From Polytrichum commune (lineage: Eukaryota > Streptophyta > Polytrichopsida > Polytrichales > Polytrichaceae), in assembly GCA_950295325.1 (NCBI GenBank), contig OX485808.1, positions 29,468,527 to 29,532,526 of the forward strand: a stretch of DNA of 64,000 nt, given 5' to 3'. This document shows positions 35,977 through 47,235 of the stretch, piece by piece; positions within the stretch are counted from its first letter, which is position 1, and the number at the start of each line of letters is the position of its first letter. The notes beneath the pieces are model-generated. The model searched no databases, had not been told where the DNA came from, and worked only from the letters and a program-made list of their open reading frames with translations. Both the position numbers and the translations under genes were made by a program.

Positions 35977-36287
35977 GGTAGCGGGGCACATTCCTGCTCG
36001 AATTTTAGATTGGCATGTTCATTGGGGAGTTATTAAGGGGGAATCAATCTTGGAAGATGTGCAAAGTACATTGGAAATTGGACCAATTGGAATAATTACT
36101 TTTGGATTAATATTGAACTAGTTATGAATTTTGGAAGGAGAACTCATAGGGGTACCCAAAACCACTCACCCCAAAAATGTACACCATGATTACATAGAAA
36201 TTTGAGGTTGGAAGCTATAATGTATCTCTTGTTTGGATAGGTCTAGTGAGCGGTTTAAGGACCCGAGCGGGAATGTGCCCCGCTACC
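35977..36287. mobile_element. 311-bp MITE with 24-bp inverted repeats and TTAA flanks
   Basis: The left end begins GGTAGCGGGGCACATTCC and the right end closes GGAATGTGCCCCGCTACC. The inverted repeats extend to 24 bases with one mismatch. TTAA lies at both borders (35973-35976 and 36288-36291), which fits a TTAA duplication (piggyBac-like) or a TA duplication with one more terminal A/T pair (Tc1/mariner-like). It has no coding capacity. Sequence at 35790-35960 upstream is an AT-rich block repeating ATGACATTT. Confidence 0.85.
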
Positions 36288-37029
36288 TTAATGGGGGAGA
36301 ACAATATTTGGTGTACTTAATCGCGTGTTCCGGATTCTAGGAGAAGTGGGATGGCAGGAGGAAGCAAGCATTTAGGAGGCCTCTACATTAGAGATCCTAT
36401 GATGAACTTAGACGTGAATTTGTTTAAACATTCATCGTAATTACAATTCTATTTTTAACAAGATACTTGATATTTTGGTTGAAATTATGACTACTATAGA
36501 GCTGGTGGAAGTTGCAAGCATAATATGATCTTGATGTGATGAAATTGTCAAATCTTCTCGAGATGTGAACACCTCATGAAGTATAATGGGTAATTATGCG
36601 TCATTTAACGATCAACATTTTGGAGGTAATAGACGATTTCAGTAGCCACTTAGTGGGGAAAGAATGGCTAAGAAAATACATATTTCTAAGCAAGATCCAA
36701 GTGACATTTATGTTTTGGGCAAAAATATTCTCATTGACTTTTAAAGATTGCATTATATGACAAGGACTTTCACACTATGAGCTTTAATTGCTTTTGCAAT
36801 GCATGCCCACCTATTGGTTAGTCAATCAAGCATCCTCACTTTTTTGACACTTGGTTGAACTAGGATTTTACACTTGGCTTAAAACAACAACCACCATTTG
36901 GAAGCAATCATGGCACATGAGACACAATGGGAACTCCATATCATCCCAACACCATCAAAAATCACCTTTGATGCTCTCAAGCATGCCTTTCTAACTTAAG
37001 AATGAAACTCTTTCCATCTTGACAGACAA

Positions 37030-37760
37030 AATTGCCCACCTCTTGCAGCAAGAATTGGCATTAATTGGTAGGGGATTTTATTCTGTGCACTTTGATTGCT
37101 TCTGCAATGCTGCAGCTGTAAAGAAAATGTAATTCCTTCCTAAGTATATCTTCCACAAATGCAATTGTCACTGTATTAAAGGGAATATATGCACTTTGAA
37201 TGCACTTGCACTCTAATAAATGTTGAAACTTGTTCCAACATTCACTTCTCGTCTGCTCTGCTGCTAAACTATGGTGGGTTCAATGCAACCATAATTTTCA
37301 CTCTTGATCATATTTTAAAACAATGAACTGATTAACAATGGCAGTTTGGTGGACACACATAATTGCTCAATTGGCAAGGGGTTTTCATTCTATGAACTTT
37401 GATTGCTACTTTGATGACTTTTCATTCTTTAGTAAAAGAAAATGCAACAATTCCCACCTAATGATTTCTTTCTTCAAATATGCAATATTCTCAGAGATAT
37501 ATACTGTAACTGTATAAAGGCAAGTTAATACGGTTCGAGTGAAGGTTATGGTACTCCTTGCACTAATAAATGTTGAATCTTGTTCGAATCTCGTCTTCCC
37601 TGCCACTAAACTATGGTGAGTTAAATGCAACCTTGTGGCATTCATCAACACCTGAAAAAGAGACTGTATCAACCTTGCGCCTGATCTGATGTGTTTGTCA
37701 CACAATCATGACTTCCCACAAATTTTCCTCTTGATCAGATTTGTGAAGCAATAAACTGAG
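37030..37760. repeat. Two tandem units downstream of the permease gene
   Basis: Two direct units of about 350-380 bp share ATTGGCA-GGGG-TTT, ACTTTGATTGCT, GCACT-TAATAAATGTTGAA, CTTGTTC-AA, CTCGTCT-CC and ACTAAACTATGGTG in order. They precede the 325-bp array at 37830-38830. Region 36300-37030 shows no gene. Confidence 0.75.
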
Positions 37761-37829
37761 AGGATGTGTTGCTCACCCAAGTCTTGCAGTATGATGAATT
37801 GGGTCCTTCATCAACCTTCCCTGCTTCAA

Positions 37830-38830
37830 CACCTGATTTCGTCTGCCCTCCGCATTCTCCACCCTCTAATCCTCATCTTGCATTGTAAGGTGAATGTAAT
37901 TTGGTGGGTTGACAGTAAGACCAGCCCATGCAGCACATTTCAATGTCCTTTTGTAGCCTTCAAAGATCAATGTCTTTTTTTCGGTTCCAGGGTTCCAGAA
38001 TTCTCTCCGTTAACAGTAGATTTGCTCGACCACTTGAACAATATCACATTCTCATCCTTCACGAAAAATCAAAACCCCATTTCACATCTGCTTCCACAGT
38101 AATAAGATTAAACAGTGGCTGTTGTTTACATGATGTTTCAGAGGTTGATCAAGAGCATATACAGAAGGATGTAGATTACAGGTCTCTCACTTCAGAGGGC
38201 GAAATATTTGGGGTTTAAGAGGTGTGTTACTCTACATGGTGCTCCAATTGTTTAGCCCAAGCTAATCTCAATATCCTTTGCCACCTTTAAGGATCACTGT
38301 CTGAATCTTTCCTCATGACCCCAGAGTTCGCTCAGGTAACTGCAGGTTTGCGGGACAACTTGAAGAGAACTACATGCTTATCCTTCAAGAGGACTTGAAA
38401 CTCCATCCATCCAGGTTCACATGTGCTTCCACAGTGGTGACATTCCACAATTGTCGTCTAAATGATAATTCAGGAGTTGATCAATAGTGTATACAGAAGG
38501 ATGTAGAAACTTCGGAGGGGCAAAATTTTTTAGGCTTGCTCCAGTTTCATGGAGAGGTTCAGTCGTCTAAACTTCATCATCTTGGGCTGGGAGGCTTCAG
38601 ACCAAGGAGAAGAGGGCGACAGGGAGCAACAGTATTAACAAGAGTTCTCTCAGTCAACAGCAGATTGGCCAACCGCATGAAGAGATTTGTATGCTTATCC
38701 TCTAGGAGAAAAAGAAACCCCATCCATCCAGGTTCACATGTACTTCCGTAGTGGTGAGATTCAGCAGCTGCTGCTGCTGTTGTTTACAAGATATCTCTGA
38801 AGATGATCAATAGCTTTTACAGAAGGATGT
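37830..38830 (-). pseudogene. Three decayed tandem copies of the permease 3' end
   Basis: Units of about 325 bp (about 37830-38220, 38221-38520 and 38521-38830) repeat the permease gene end and 3' flank in direct orientation. The unit nearest the gene keeps, at 38571-38640, a segment reading GLKPPSPR then stop, matching the true C-terminus GLKPPSPRG. Flank blocks ACAGAAGGATGTAGATTACA, TCCATCCAGGTTCACATGT and CTCTCAGTCAACAGCAGATT recur in each unit. They have no start or membrane domain, so they are non-functional. Confidence 0.85.
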
Positions 38831-38907
38831 GCATACAGGTCTTTCACTCCGGAGGGCAAAAGATTTCAGGGTTACTCCAGTTCCGTGGAGCTTCAGTTGT
38901 GCAAACT

Positions 38908-41900
38908 TCATCCTCTTGGGCTTGGAGGTTTCAGACCAAGGAAAAGGGCAACAAGGAGCAACAGTATCAACAACAGTCTCCCTCCAGGTAAAAGCGTAGT
39001 AGTAGTAGTAGGAGAATTTTGAGAAGCTCTGTTATCAATTTCCGGTTTCCAGTAACGGTAAGCCCACGCCATGATGGGAGGCAACACACCAAACAAGAAG
39101 CAGTTTGCATAAACCCCTGCAAAATTCAATGCAGATGCAAAAGCAGTTGGAGAAGTCATCGCCATCGCCACTGGAGGACCAACCGCCAACCCAAGCGCTA
39201 ACATTCTCCTGCTATAGCTTTCATGCCCATTCTCCTCTACCTCCTCCTCCACCTTATTCTTTTCAAGGGATGAATTCGAATTTTTCTTTTGGGATGATTT
39301 CAGGAACAACGCTGATGTGTCGATGAGCTGTTTGGGGAAACTGAGAGCATAGCCTATAAGAGTTGTGCCAAGGGCTGAAAATGCAAATGCTTGCACTGCA
39401 GGAGCAGCCATACTACTCATGGAGAGGAGAAGTTTAATAGGGTCGATTGACATTGAAGAGCTCGCTCCTGACGATGAATGGAGGCTTAGAATCACTGCAT
39501 TCCACGCTAACACCATAGCCAGCGGCACAGCTCCCCCACACAGAATTGCCTTCCTTGCTGCACGTGGTTTGCCTCCAACCACTTTGCAAACAAGGGGCGT
39601 GATGACATGGAACCCTAATGTGAGCACAATCACAGGCAATGCACGCAGGGAAGCACTCGGTGACCAGATTGCATAACTCACGGATGATGAGGCGAGGGTT
39701 AAGTTTCGGCCGAAGTAGATGCCAATTCCCACCAGAATTGCAATGGCTGCCAACATGATCCCGCAGAGAGCTCTGTTGAGACCGTCCACTGCTTCGAAGG
39801 ATGTGAAGGCCAGCATGGAGACGACGACGGCGGGGCTTAAGATGCAAACGATAGCAGAGGGGAGAGGTAACCAGCATGCCAGAATTGAGTGGAGCCCAGC
39901 AACGCAGGCGACCAGAAGGGCGTAGTTGAGGAGAGCGTACACTACTGCAACCACGCGGCCGGTTGTGTTCCCGAGTGTGCGCACGGCTAGGCCGGTGAAA
40001 CTCACTTCTCCCCCTCCTTGCTCTGCCATCACTGCAGCCATGGTTTGTTTGCAACGAAAATATCAGTATGAACATGAGCATCACCATGCTATGTCAATGA
40101 ATGCAAAATTGTGGGGGCAAATTCAAGGTAACTCTGAATGACTAGTTGCGGTGAAATGAGGAATGATGAAGCTTTGGGTAGATAAGGAATAAATAAAAGC
40201 TAGTCCAGAATATCAGTTGTGATGAAATGAGGAAGGTTGAAGCTGTGAGGAGAGGAGATCAGGAACCAATTCAAGCTAACCAAGAAAAATAGCATGGTTT
40301 GCAAGGAAAACATCAGCATCGTCTTCACCACGATGTGCGAATGAATGCAAAACTGTGGGGACAAATGCAAGGTAACCCCGAATAATTAATTGCGGTGAAA
40401 TGAGGAAGGTTGAAACTTTGAGTAGATCAGGAACAAATTGCAAGCTAACCAAGAAAATCACTTGCTGCGAAATTAGGAAGTTTGAAACTGTGGGTAGGTC
40501 AGGAACAAATGCAAGCTAGTCCAAGAAAATTAGTTGTGACGAAAAGAGGAAGGTTGAAGCTGTGGGGAGGAGATCAGGAACAAATGCAACCCAACCAAGC
40601 AAAATGGCATGGAACAAATGCTATGGTTTGCAAGGTGCCATCATCAGCACCACGATGTGTGAACGAATGAATGTATGAATGTGGGAGGTTGAAACTGTGG
40701 AGAGAACAGGAAAAGACGCAAGCTAACCCAGAAGATGTTAATTAAGATGCAAATGAGAATGTCTGAGTTGAGTTAACCTCAACTGTATAGCACATTCGAA
40801 CAAATTCGGAGGTGAAGCTCACCTCCATAGCTGAGTTCGGCCACCAGCAGAATGGACGCCATCACATACGCCCAAGCAGCGAGGATGGTTAAAGTTGAAG
40901 GAATGAGGCCTGCTTGGAGAGTGGCAGCAGGCAGGCCGAGGATGCCAGGGCCGACGGCAGTGCCCATGATCAGACCCATGGCCGAAGCCAGCTTTCCATT
41001 CTCTGCATCATCATCGTCTGCAACCGAATCCCACCGTCCGCAATTAATGTGAACATCTTCACCCTTCTTCACCCACAGGAAATTAGGGAATTTGCATGCG
41101 TCAACTTCATGTGACCCTAAGCGAACTATAACGTGTATCCTGGAAAGTATTATTCCCTTAAACATCAACACTTAGCACATTAAAGTAACCAGTAAACCAT
41201 ACAGTAAAAATCACGAGAGCTAGTCAATCCAAAGTTTTTAAAGTTGCATACTGAATACAAAGCAATCAAAAACTAAATTAAACTAAAATCAAAAGACACA
41301 TGTGGCAATAGCCAACTGGTGCAAGCCATTTGACCAGGGGGGCATCAAAACTACAACAATCTCCATTGAAGAAGGCATCTTCCACAACATCCCCTCTGAC
41401 TTCATCAACAGTTTCCAGTCTTGACGGGTTTCGGCTACTGATCTCCAGAGGTTAGCGAACACTCAGGAGAATTATTAGACTTTTCTTTTAACTCAATGGG
41501 CCTTTTATCAAGAGTCCAGTACCCTGAGATTTTTCCACTTGTTCTTTGCATACAATATCAATAATTTTCTTTCCTCTTGAGACGGTGCAGGGTGGGAGGT
41601 AGTGCCTGAATTTAAATGGAAAGCAATCTATCTCAGTTCATGGAGGGTCAGAAACTCCTTTTAGCACCTTTTAGGATGCCAAAATGAGTTTGACCCTCAA
41701 TGAACCGATATCTAATTGGATATTCTTCTTCATTCAAACCTCCATACTATTACCTCCACGCATGCACCAAAAACTTACCAACCATGGAAGGTGTTGTATG
41801 CAAAACAACCAACTCCCCACCAAACATTTACACAACAAAACTTGTGTTGCGTTAGCAAAACCATGCTAAAGCGTCAACAATAATCAAATTGAAAATTGGA

Positions 41901-42672
41901 TCTCCCCTTATTTAGTAATGGTAATCAAAAGTGCATGTTTGTTCGTTTCTTGACTGAATTCATAGGCCCTCCCAATGGTGTTAAGTATTAAGTCTGGAGG
42001 AGTTAATAAAATTAAAAGACAACGTCCAATCTCTCTTAAACATGTGACTTTATGGTGTTTGTTTATTGATCCTCACCTCACCACACACCAACCAAATGTA
42101 GGTGTCCGATGAAGAAAGTAACCGTATAACACCCGCGTACCTTAATCCGAAGAAAGCCTCCATGAGATTATTCCACTTTTAGTTTCAACCGCAGGACAGT
42201 GAGGAGTTGGTGGATAAGGGGTAGCCATCAAAGTTTTCAAAAATGCTTCCTACCACAAAAACTTTAACACAACATGGCAAATTCAGTTCCTACCTGTTTG
42301 TAAAAGATAAGGTGGGCTATCTGCCAGGAGTGCCTGGTCGTCTGCTTCCCAGGGTTGCGACTGCAAGCTGGCTCGAGTCACCATAGTGGGTTCGGTTCTT
42401 CTGTTCTTCGAGCTCATAGAAGCGAAAGGAAGAAACCTTTTACCCACTTCGCCTTGTCGACATGTTGCATTGAACACCCTCCCAGAAGGAAACAGGCCAC
42501 GACAACACCAAGTTGATGACAACTGCCATGACTGCTTAAAATCTACACTTTTGGTGTCAAAATTCCCACTGCTGCGACATTCGTCTTCTTTGATGCTGGC
42601 AACACGAAGGAATCCTTTGAACTCTTCCAGTGATGACGAAGAAGACACACAACCCACCCTGGAGAGCTGCAT
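38908..42672 (-). CDS. Plastid-targeted tryptophan/tyrosine permease-family transporter
   Basis: Three exons (42672-42294, 41017-40823 and 40031-38908) join in phase to give 565 residues. The family (Trp_Tyr_perm, related to bacterial TyrP/Mtr aromatic amino-acid carriers) consists of membrane symporters; plant members are predicted to act in the plastid envelope. Residues 1 to about 120 are hydrophilic and rich in Ser, Arg and Thr with few acidic residues at the start, as in transit peptides. The core opens with GLIMGTAVGPGILGLPAATL, the conserved first membrane helix. About ten further hydrophobic segments follow, with a charged loop (KNKVEEEVEENGHESYSRR) and a C-terminal Leu-rich helix. 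The substrate is not determined by sequence. The introns and both flanks contain tandem duplications. Confidence 0.9.
40041..40740. repeat. Permease intron 2 built of tandem units
   Basis: Nearly the whole 791-bp intron (40032-40822) consists of direct repeats. A subunit of about 70-80 bases carries GCGGTGAAATGAGGAAGGTT, GAAACTGTGGGTAG, TCAGGAACAAATGCAAGCTA and ACCAAGAAAAT. A higher-order period of about 244 bases is set by the GTGGGGGCAA (40111) and GTGGGGACAA (40355) blocks. The array even reaches the acceptor, where CATGGTTTGTTTGCAACGAAAA-type sequence is repeated at 40292. Confidence 0.88.
41485..41826. mobile_element. Family B foldback MITE, copy 3, in permease intron 1
   Basis: Central blocks CAAAATGAGTTTGACCCTCA, CGCATGCACCAAAAACTTAC and ATGCAAAACAACCAACTCCC match the copies at 3120, 17357 and 63243. 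The left arm is partly eroded. It directly joins the family C copy that follows, which suggests nested or adjacent insertion. Confidence 0.75.
41826..42125 (-). mobile_element. Dispersed family C element, copy 3
   Basis: This is a reverse-orientation copy of the elements at 17960 and 28940. It contains AACTTGTGTTGCGTTAGCAA, AAAAGTGCATGTTTGTT and ends in CACACACCAACCAAATGTAG, matching the family end in reverse. It lies in permease intron 1. Confidence 0.7.
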
Positions 42673-42849
42673 TTTTCGTGAGAGGTGGTGGTATGCTTCC
42701 CTCTCGCTTGCTTTGTTCCAAAATTGTTACCTCAAGGACACCAACAACACCACAGGATACGTTGGCGGCCCTGTTTATAAAGAGAGCATCTTTTGTTACA
42801 AATGCATTCGCAAACCGGTGATTAAACGTCAACTGCAATAAAATTTCGC

Positions 42850-43405
42850 CCGCAATCTTCCACTTAAGCCTTCCGAAAAATCCTATTAAAGAAAAAAATT
42901 AAAAAATCTGCACAACGGATTGATGTTTTGATATAGCCTGCAGGCACGCTGCAGCATGAATCTCACATTCCCCACCTGCACGAAGCTCCTCGCTCACTTA
43001 CACAAGAGAGAGAGAAAAGCGTTCGCAAACCTAACTCAGAAAGCCTATCTCTTCAGGGGGAAAAAAAGTCTACCGCAATCTTCAACTTAGCCTTTCGAAA
43101 TATCAACGAAGTATCTATCTGCACAAAATACTGATGTTTTGATGTAGTCAAGCACGTTGCAGCATGACTCATCACATTCCTCACCTGCACCCACCTAGCT
43201 CCAAAGTTACACAGAAGAGAGACTCCCCACCCACTATGACTTAACTTACCAAAAGTCTCAACGACATATCTAAATGATGTTTGCACAAGAAAGAAAGAAA
43301 AAATGATGTTTTGATGTATTCAGCAGGCGCCAGCCCTGTGCATGGCTCATCACATTCCCCACGTGCACCAGAGAGGAGGAAGAACCGGACTCCCATCACA
43401 TGTCT
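42850..43405. repeat. Tandemly repeated upstream region of the permease gene
   Basis: Three direct units of about 210 bp (about 42850-43065, 43066-43265 and 43266-43405) share CCGCAATCTTC-ACTTA, ATGTTTTGATGTA, GCAGCATGA-TCACATTCC and CACCTGCAC. They lie directly upstream of the start codon at 42672 and probably cover the promoter. The region 43406-44050 has a GACG tetranucleotide run (43853-43873) and no gene. Confidence 0.8.
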
Positions 43406-44049
43406 CATCAGTGTCCAATGTGACCAACTTTACTTTATGTGCCATAACTTGCTCACATGTGGCTCATGGTATGCTGTGGAAAGAAATCAGGAAGCATGCA
43501 GTGAGAGCCTAGCCGAACTTGTGCTAAAATTTGAAAGTCGTACTCGCCTGTAACCTGTGTTTTTGATGTGATCCGGAAGACCATACTAAGAGAATAAAAT
43601 ATGTGAGGCCGGGAGCTCCGGAGTCCGTATCTGCAAAGGCAGCCCCTGCCAACCTGCGGCGAACAAGCAACGCTGTGATATAAAAGTTAAAATGGATGAT
43701 GTTAAAGTTAAAATGGAGGGCTGGGCTGGCCGCCACAGAGAGAGAGAGGGCACCAGTGGCTCTGCAAGATTGGCGGCCACAGGGGCCACCCTGTAACAAA
43801 TCTGAATAGCTGTGATGTTCTGTAATCATGTCGACAGATCATCATACTGCCGACGGACGGACGGACGGACAGGCAGATAACAGACAGATTGAAGTCGACA
43901 ATTGTAAATAATTAGGTAGTACTGTGTTGCATTAGTAGTAGGTATTCTTATTGAAATTTTCGGAAGAGGCAACGAAATTGAGAGCATTACTTAAAAAACT
44001 GAGTCATGCCATATGTATTATGTCACTATGCTTGAAAATTTGATATTTA

Positions 44050-45600
44050 TATTAAATTTAGGACTTTACCTCCAGATTTGGGGTGCATGCTGCACAGTGG
44101 ACGGCGGCGCTTGTGGGTCAGTCATTGGAATATTCACATTCCCGAAAAGTGGTGGGCCTGCACCCATTTCTAAATTCGCGTGCTTTTTGGGGCCGTTATA
44201 ATACTCATGGAACTAGGTACAAGCTATTGATAGGTCGATGAGTCCGATATTCGAGAGTTGTTAAACATTATGTTGTCCAATCACTACGTACAGTGGCCAA
44301 CTTCTCAAGATATATCTTGATGCCGTCCATGCCTCCTCAAATCCGCAGAGACGTTAAACAAGTGAAATTAATTCACCGGTTCTCCAGATGCAACATGGTT
44401 CTCCGTAAACCTTAAATTTTAAAGTTTAAAACCCTAAACCCCTGCACCTGTGACCATGAAACTTTGAGCAATTTTTTCTGGGCGGAGAGGTATCACTTCG
44501 AGAAGGGGATCGGCGGCCATTTCCGATTCTCTTGCTCCTTCCGTCATAAGACTCGATTTATATAAAGAAATTGGAATTACGTACAGCCTTTGAGAGGTCG
44601 ATGAGTCCGATATTTGAGAGTTCTTAAAACTTCATGTCATTCGAGTATTACCGTGTACAGTGGCTAATTTCTCAGGATATCTCTTTGATGCCGTTCAGGT
44701 CTCTTCAAATCCGCAGAGAGGTCGCACAAGCGAAATTGATTCACCGGTCCTCCAAATGCGATTCTCCGTAAACCTTAAACCCCATATCCCTGCACCTCTT
44801 CCGAGCTAACTAATGGTGCCCAAGAAAACTGTTGGGCAAAATTTGGGTACTTACATTGATAGGTTGATCATAGTTGAGAGATTACTTAGATACTTGTGCA
44901 AGTCATTCAAGTGCAGAGGCTAGGTTCTAAGGATATCTCTTGATGCCGTCGATGTCTCTTCAAATCCACAGAGACGTCAAACAAGTGAAACCAAATCACC
45001 GGTCCTCCAAATGTGATCATTCTCCGTAAACCTTAAACCCTAAATCCTAAAACCTCTGCACCTATGCACATGCATCTCTTCAGAGCTATGCTGTTATGGT
45101 ACCCAAGAAAATCGTGGGCAGATTTTTTTGGGCGGAGTCGGCATCACTTCGAGAAGTGGGTCGGCGACCATTTCCAAATTCACTTGCCCATTCCGTCACG
45201 AAGTTGGAGTTTTATAAAGAAATTGGAACTAGGTACAGCCAATGATTGATAGGTCGATAATATCTGAGAATTGCTAAAACTTGAGTCATTCGAGTTTACC
45301 TGCTAACTTAATTTATCAGGAAATCTCTTGATGCCGTCCACAACTCCTCAAATCCACAGAGACGTGACACAAGCAAATTTCACCTCCAAATGCAATTCTC
45401 GTTAAACCCTAAACCCTAAATTCTAAATCCCTGCACCTGTGCAGATGCATCTCTTCAGAGCTGTGGTTCCCAAGAAATATTATGAGCAAATGTTTTTGGG
45501 CGGAGTAGGTATGACTTCGAGAAGTGGGTCGGTGACCATATCCAAGTTCATGTGCTCTTTTCCATTACAAGCCGCATTCTTGGAGCTGGGTACTTCAGGT
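44050..45600. repeat. Array of about five 270-380-bp tandem units
   Basis: Recurring blocks in order are ATTGATAGGTCGATGAGTCC, TCTTGATGCCGTCCA, CTCAAATCCGCAGAGACG, TTCACCGGTCCTCCAAATGC, GTAAACCTTAAACCCTAAA, CTGCACCTGTGCA, GGGCGGAGT, CACTTCGAGAAGTGG and TTTATAAAGAAATTGGAACT. Junction blocks lie at about 44211, 44572, 44846, 45226 and 45581. Each unit has a telomere-like ACCTTAAACCCTAAA motif and a TTTATAAAG (TATA-like) motif. Frames differ between units, so no protein is conserved. Its origin is unknown. Confidence 0.85.
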
Positions 45601-45905
45601 ATGTGGGTGCTATTCAGTTCATTTTTCATGTTCTCCAACTTCTACCGATTAGATTTAAACAAGAAACTTGTGTTACATTAGCAAATCTACGATGAAGCAT
45701 CAACAAATTTCGATTTCAAATTGAAATCGGACCTCCCTTGACTGAATACATATGTCCTCCCAATTTATGTGTCACTATTGAGTGTGGAGTAAACAAACTT
45801 TTGAAGACGTTCTCCAATCTCTTTTGAGCATTTTGTCTTTATGGTGTTTTGTTCCTCACTGAACCACACGCCAATCAATATAGGAACCGTAACCAAGAAC
45901 ACCCA
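45600..45905 (-). mobile_element. Dispersed family C element, copy 4
   Basis: A reverse copy with AGAAACTTGTGTTACATTAG, AATCTACGATGAAGCATCAA, GTGGAGTAAACAAACTTTTG and CACACGCCAATCAATATAGG. It abuts the end of the preceding tandem array. A separate short family follows at 45915-46080, sharing TTTCTCAAACTCAACCGGTT with 23440-23650 and 59470-59620, and then a family A fragment at 46085-46205. Confidence 0.7.
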
Positions 45906-46209
45906 CATATCTTAGAAAAGTGATGATTCCTCTAAAATGATCTGTAATCATTTTCCTGAAGTCTTGAACTGGTTATTTCTCAAACTCAACCGGTTCATCT
46001 GTAACTAACGGTTGGTTTTCCCCGTTCATTGTGAGGTAGATGGGTCTTAAATGATTGCTAGGATATGAAACACGCTATTAGTATGAGATGGTTAGCAAAT
46101 CCAAATCGAGTTCAAAGTCAATTTCCTCATAATATTTGGAGCTCATATGAATATCTTATTCGTTATCAAAGTGAAGATTCTCACATTCATTAAGTGGTCA
46201 TGTAGAATT

Positions 46210-47227
46210 TTGGACTCCCCTAGAATTTTATAAAGAACTAAAAGATGTCAACATGTAATCAATTGGACTTGGAAACACTAGGATCTCAACTGATTACATT
46301 CAAAAATCTCCCCATAAACTATTGCCTCATATCATGCAAAGTAGAGGCAACCAAAACCGATCACTTAAGAGATTTTGTGCCAAGTCTAGAGAAGTATAAG
46401 GCGGTGCAAGTTTTTTCCATGTAGGAAGATAGAAATCAAAAGGATTACAAATTTTTTGGTAATTTATACTTTAAATTAAAGGTACTGTGAATTTTTAAAA
46501 CCAAAATTTGGCCAAACAACATTAGCAATGTCTACAGTCTACCATAACCGCTCATTTAAATCACTCATTTCTCCTCACTTTAGCAATCAAAACAAGAACA
46601 TGTGTCATGGCACTATTGGTTCCAACCTAATCGAAATTGAGTCCCAGCCTAATCAAAATTGAAAACCAACTTGATTGAAATTACGGTACCCTCTAGATTG
46701 TCAACGAGGTCCTCATTAGGAATAGGCACCTCTATTATAAATAGATTCCATATTGCATCTTTCATACTTTGAGTTTTAATGTCTTTATCCAATCGTCGTG
46801 CTTCTGCCAGGTATCAAGATAACAAATTTCAATCCTTTGCAAGTAAAATTCGGATCCATGGTGATATTTTCTAGGTTTACCCAAAATTGGAATAAATTTA
46901 CATTGTTTATGGCATTTAGTGTCACTTAACACTAAATTGCTTAGAGACCTAGCAACACCACATTCAATTTGTGTCGATTGTATGACATTTTTTTGCCAAT
47001 ATGAGTAATTTGTTGAAGTGAATGTTTTTTTAGTAATATGATATTTAGCATAGCACATTGGAGTACTATGAGATGATAGTTTTATGCCAAGTGTCATTTG
47101 GTTATAGTGTTAGTCAACTTTTACAAGAAAAAGTCATGCAAGCAAGTGTCACACGGTTCCACCAATGCAACCAACCATATGTGATTGAGTGGGCCATTAC
47201 TTTACCACTACGCTTCATCCAATCATA
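46210..47227. other. Intergenic region without a recognisable gene
   Basis: AT-rich sequence with scattered old repeat phrases, including AAGTGTCAT-type motifs near 46910-47110. The end from about 47150 is the left half of a repeat that is also present, uninterrupted, at 61590-61860 and is split here by the hAT-like element. Confidence 0.5.
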
Positions 47228-47235
47228 GTGGGCAG

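Noticed and set aside
39434-40087. Minus-strand 217-codon frame over the permease
   Set aside because: It is an alternate frame of the permease exon; it lacks the membrane pattern, while the other frame matches the family.
44230-44260. GTCGATGAGTCC...CGAGAG resembling a hammerhead ribozyme core in a tandem array
   Set aside because: The core lacks the CUGAUGA spacing and the GAAA box, stem II does not pair, and the other units have mutated this stretch.
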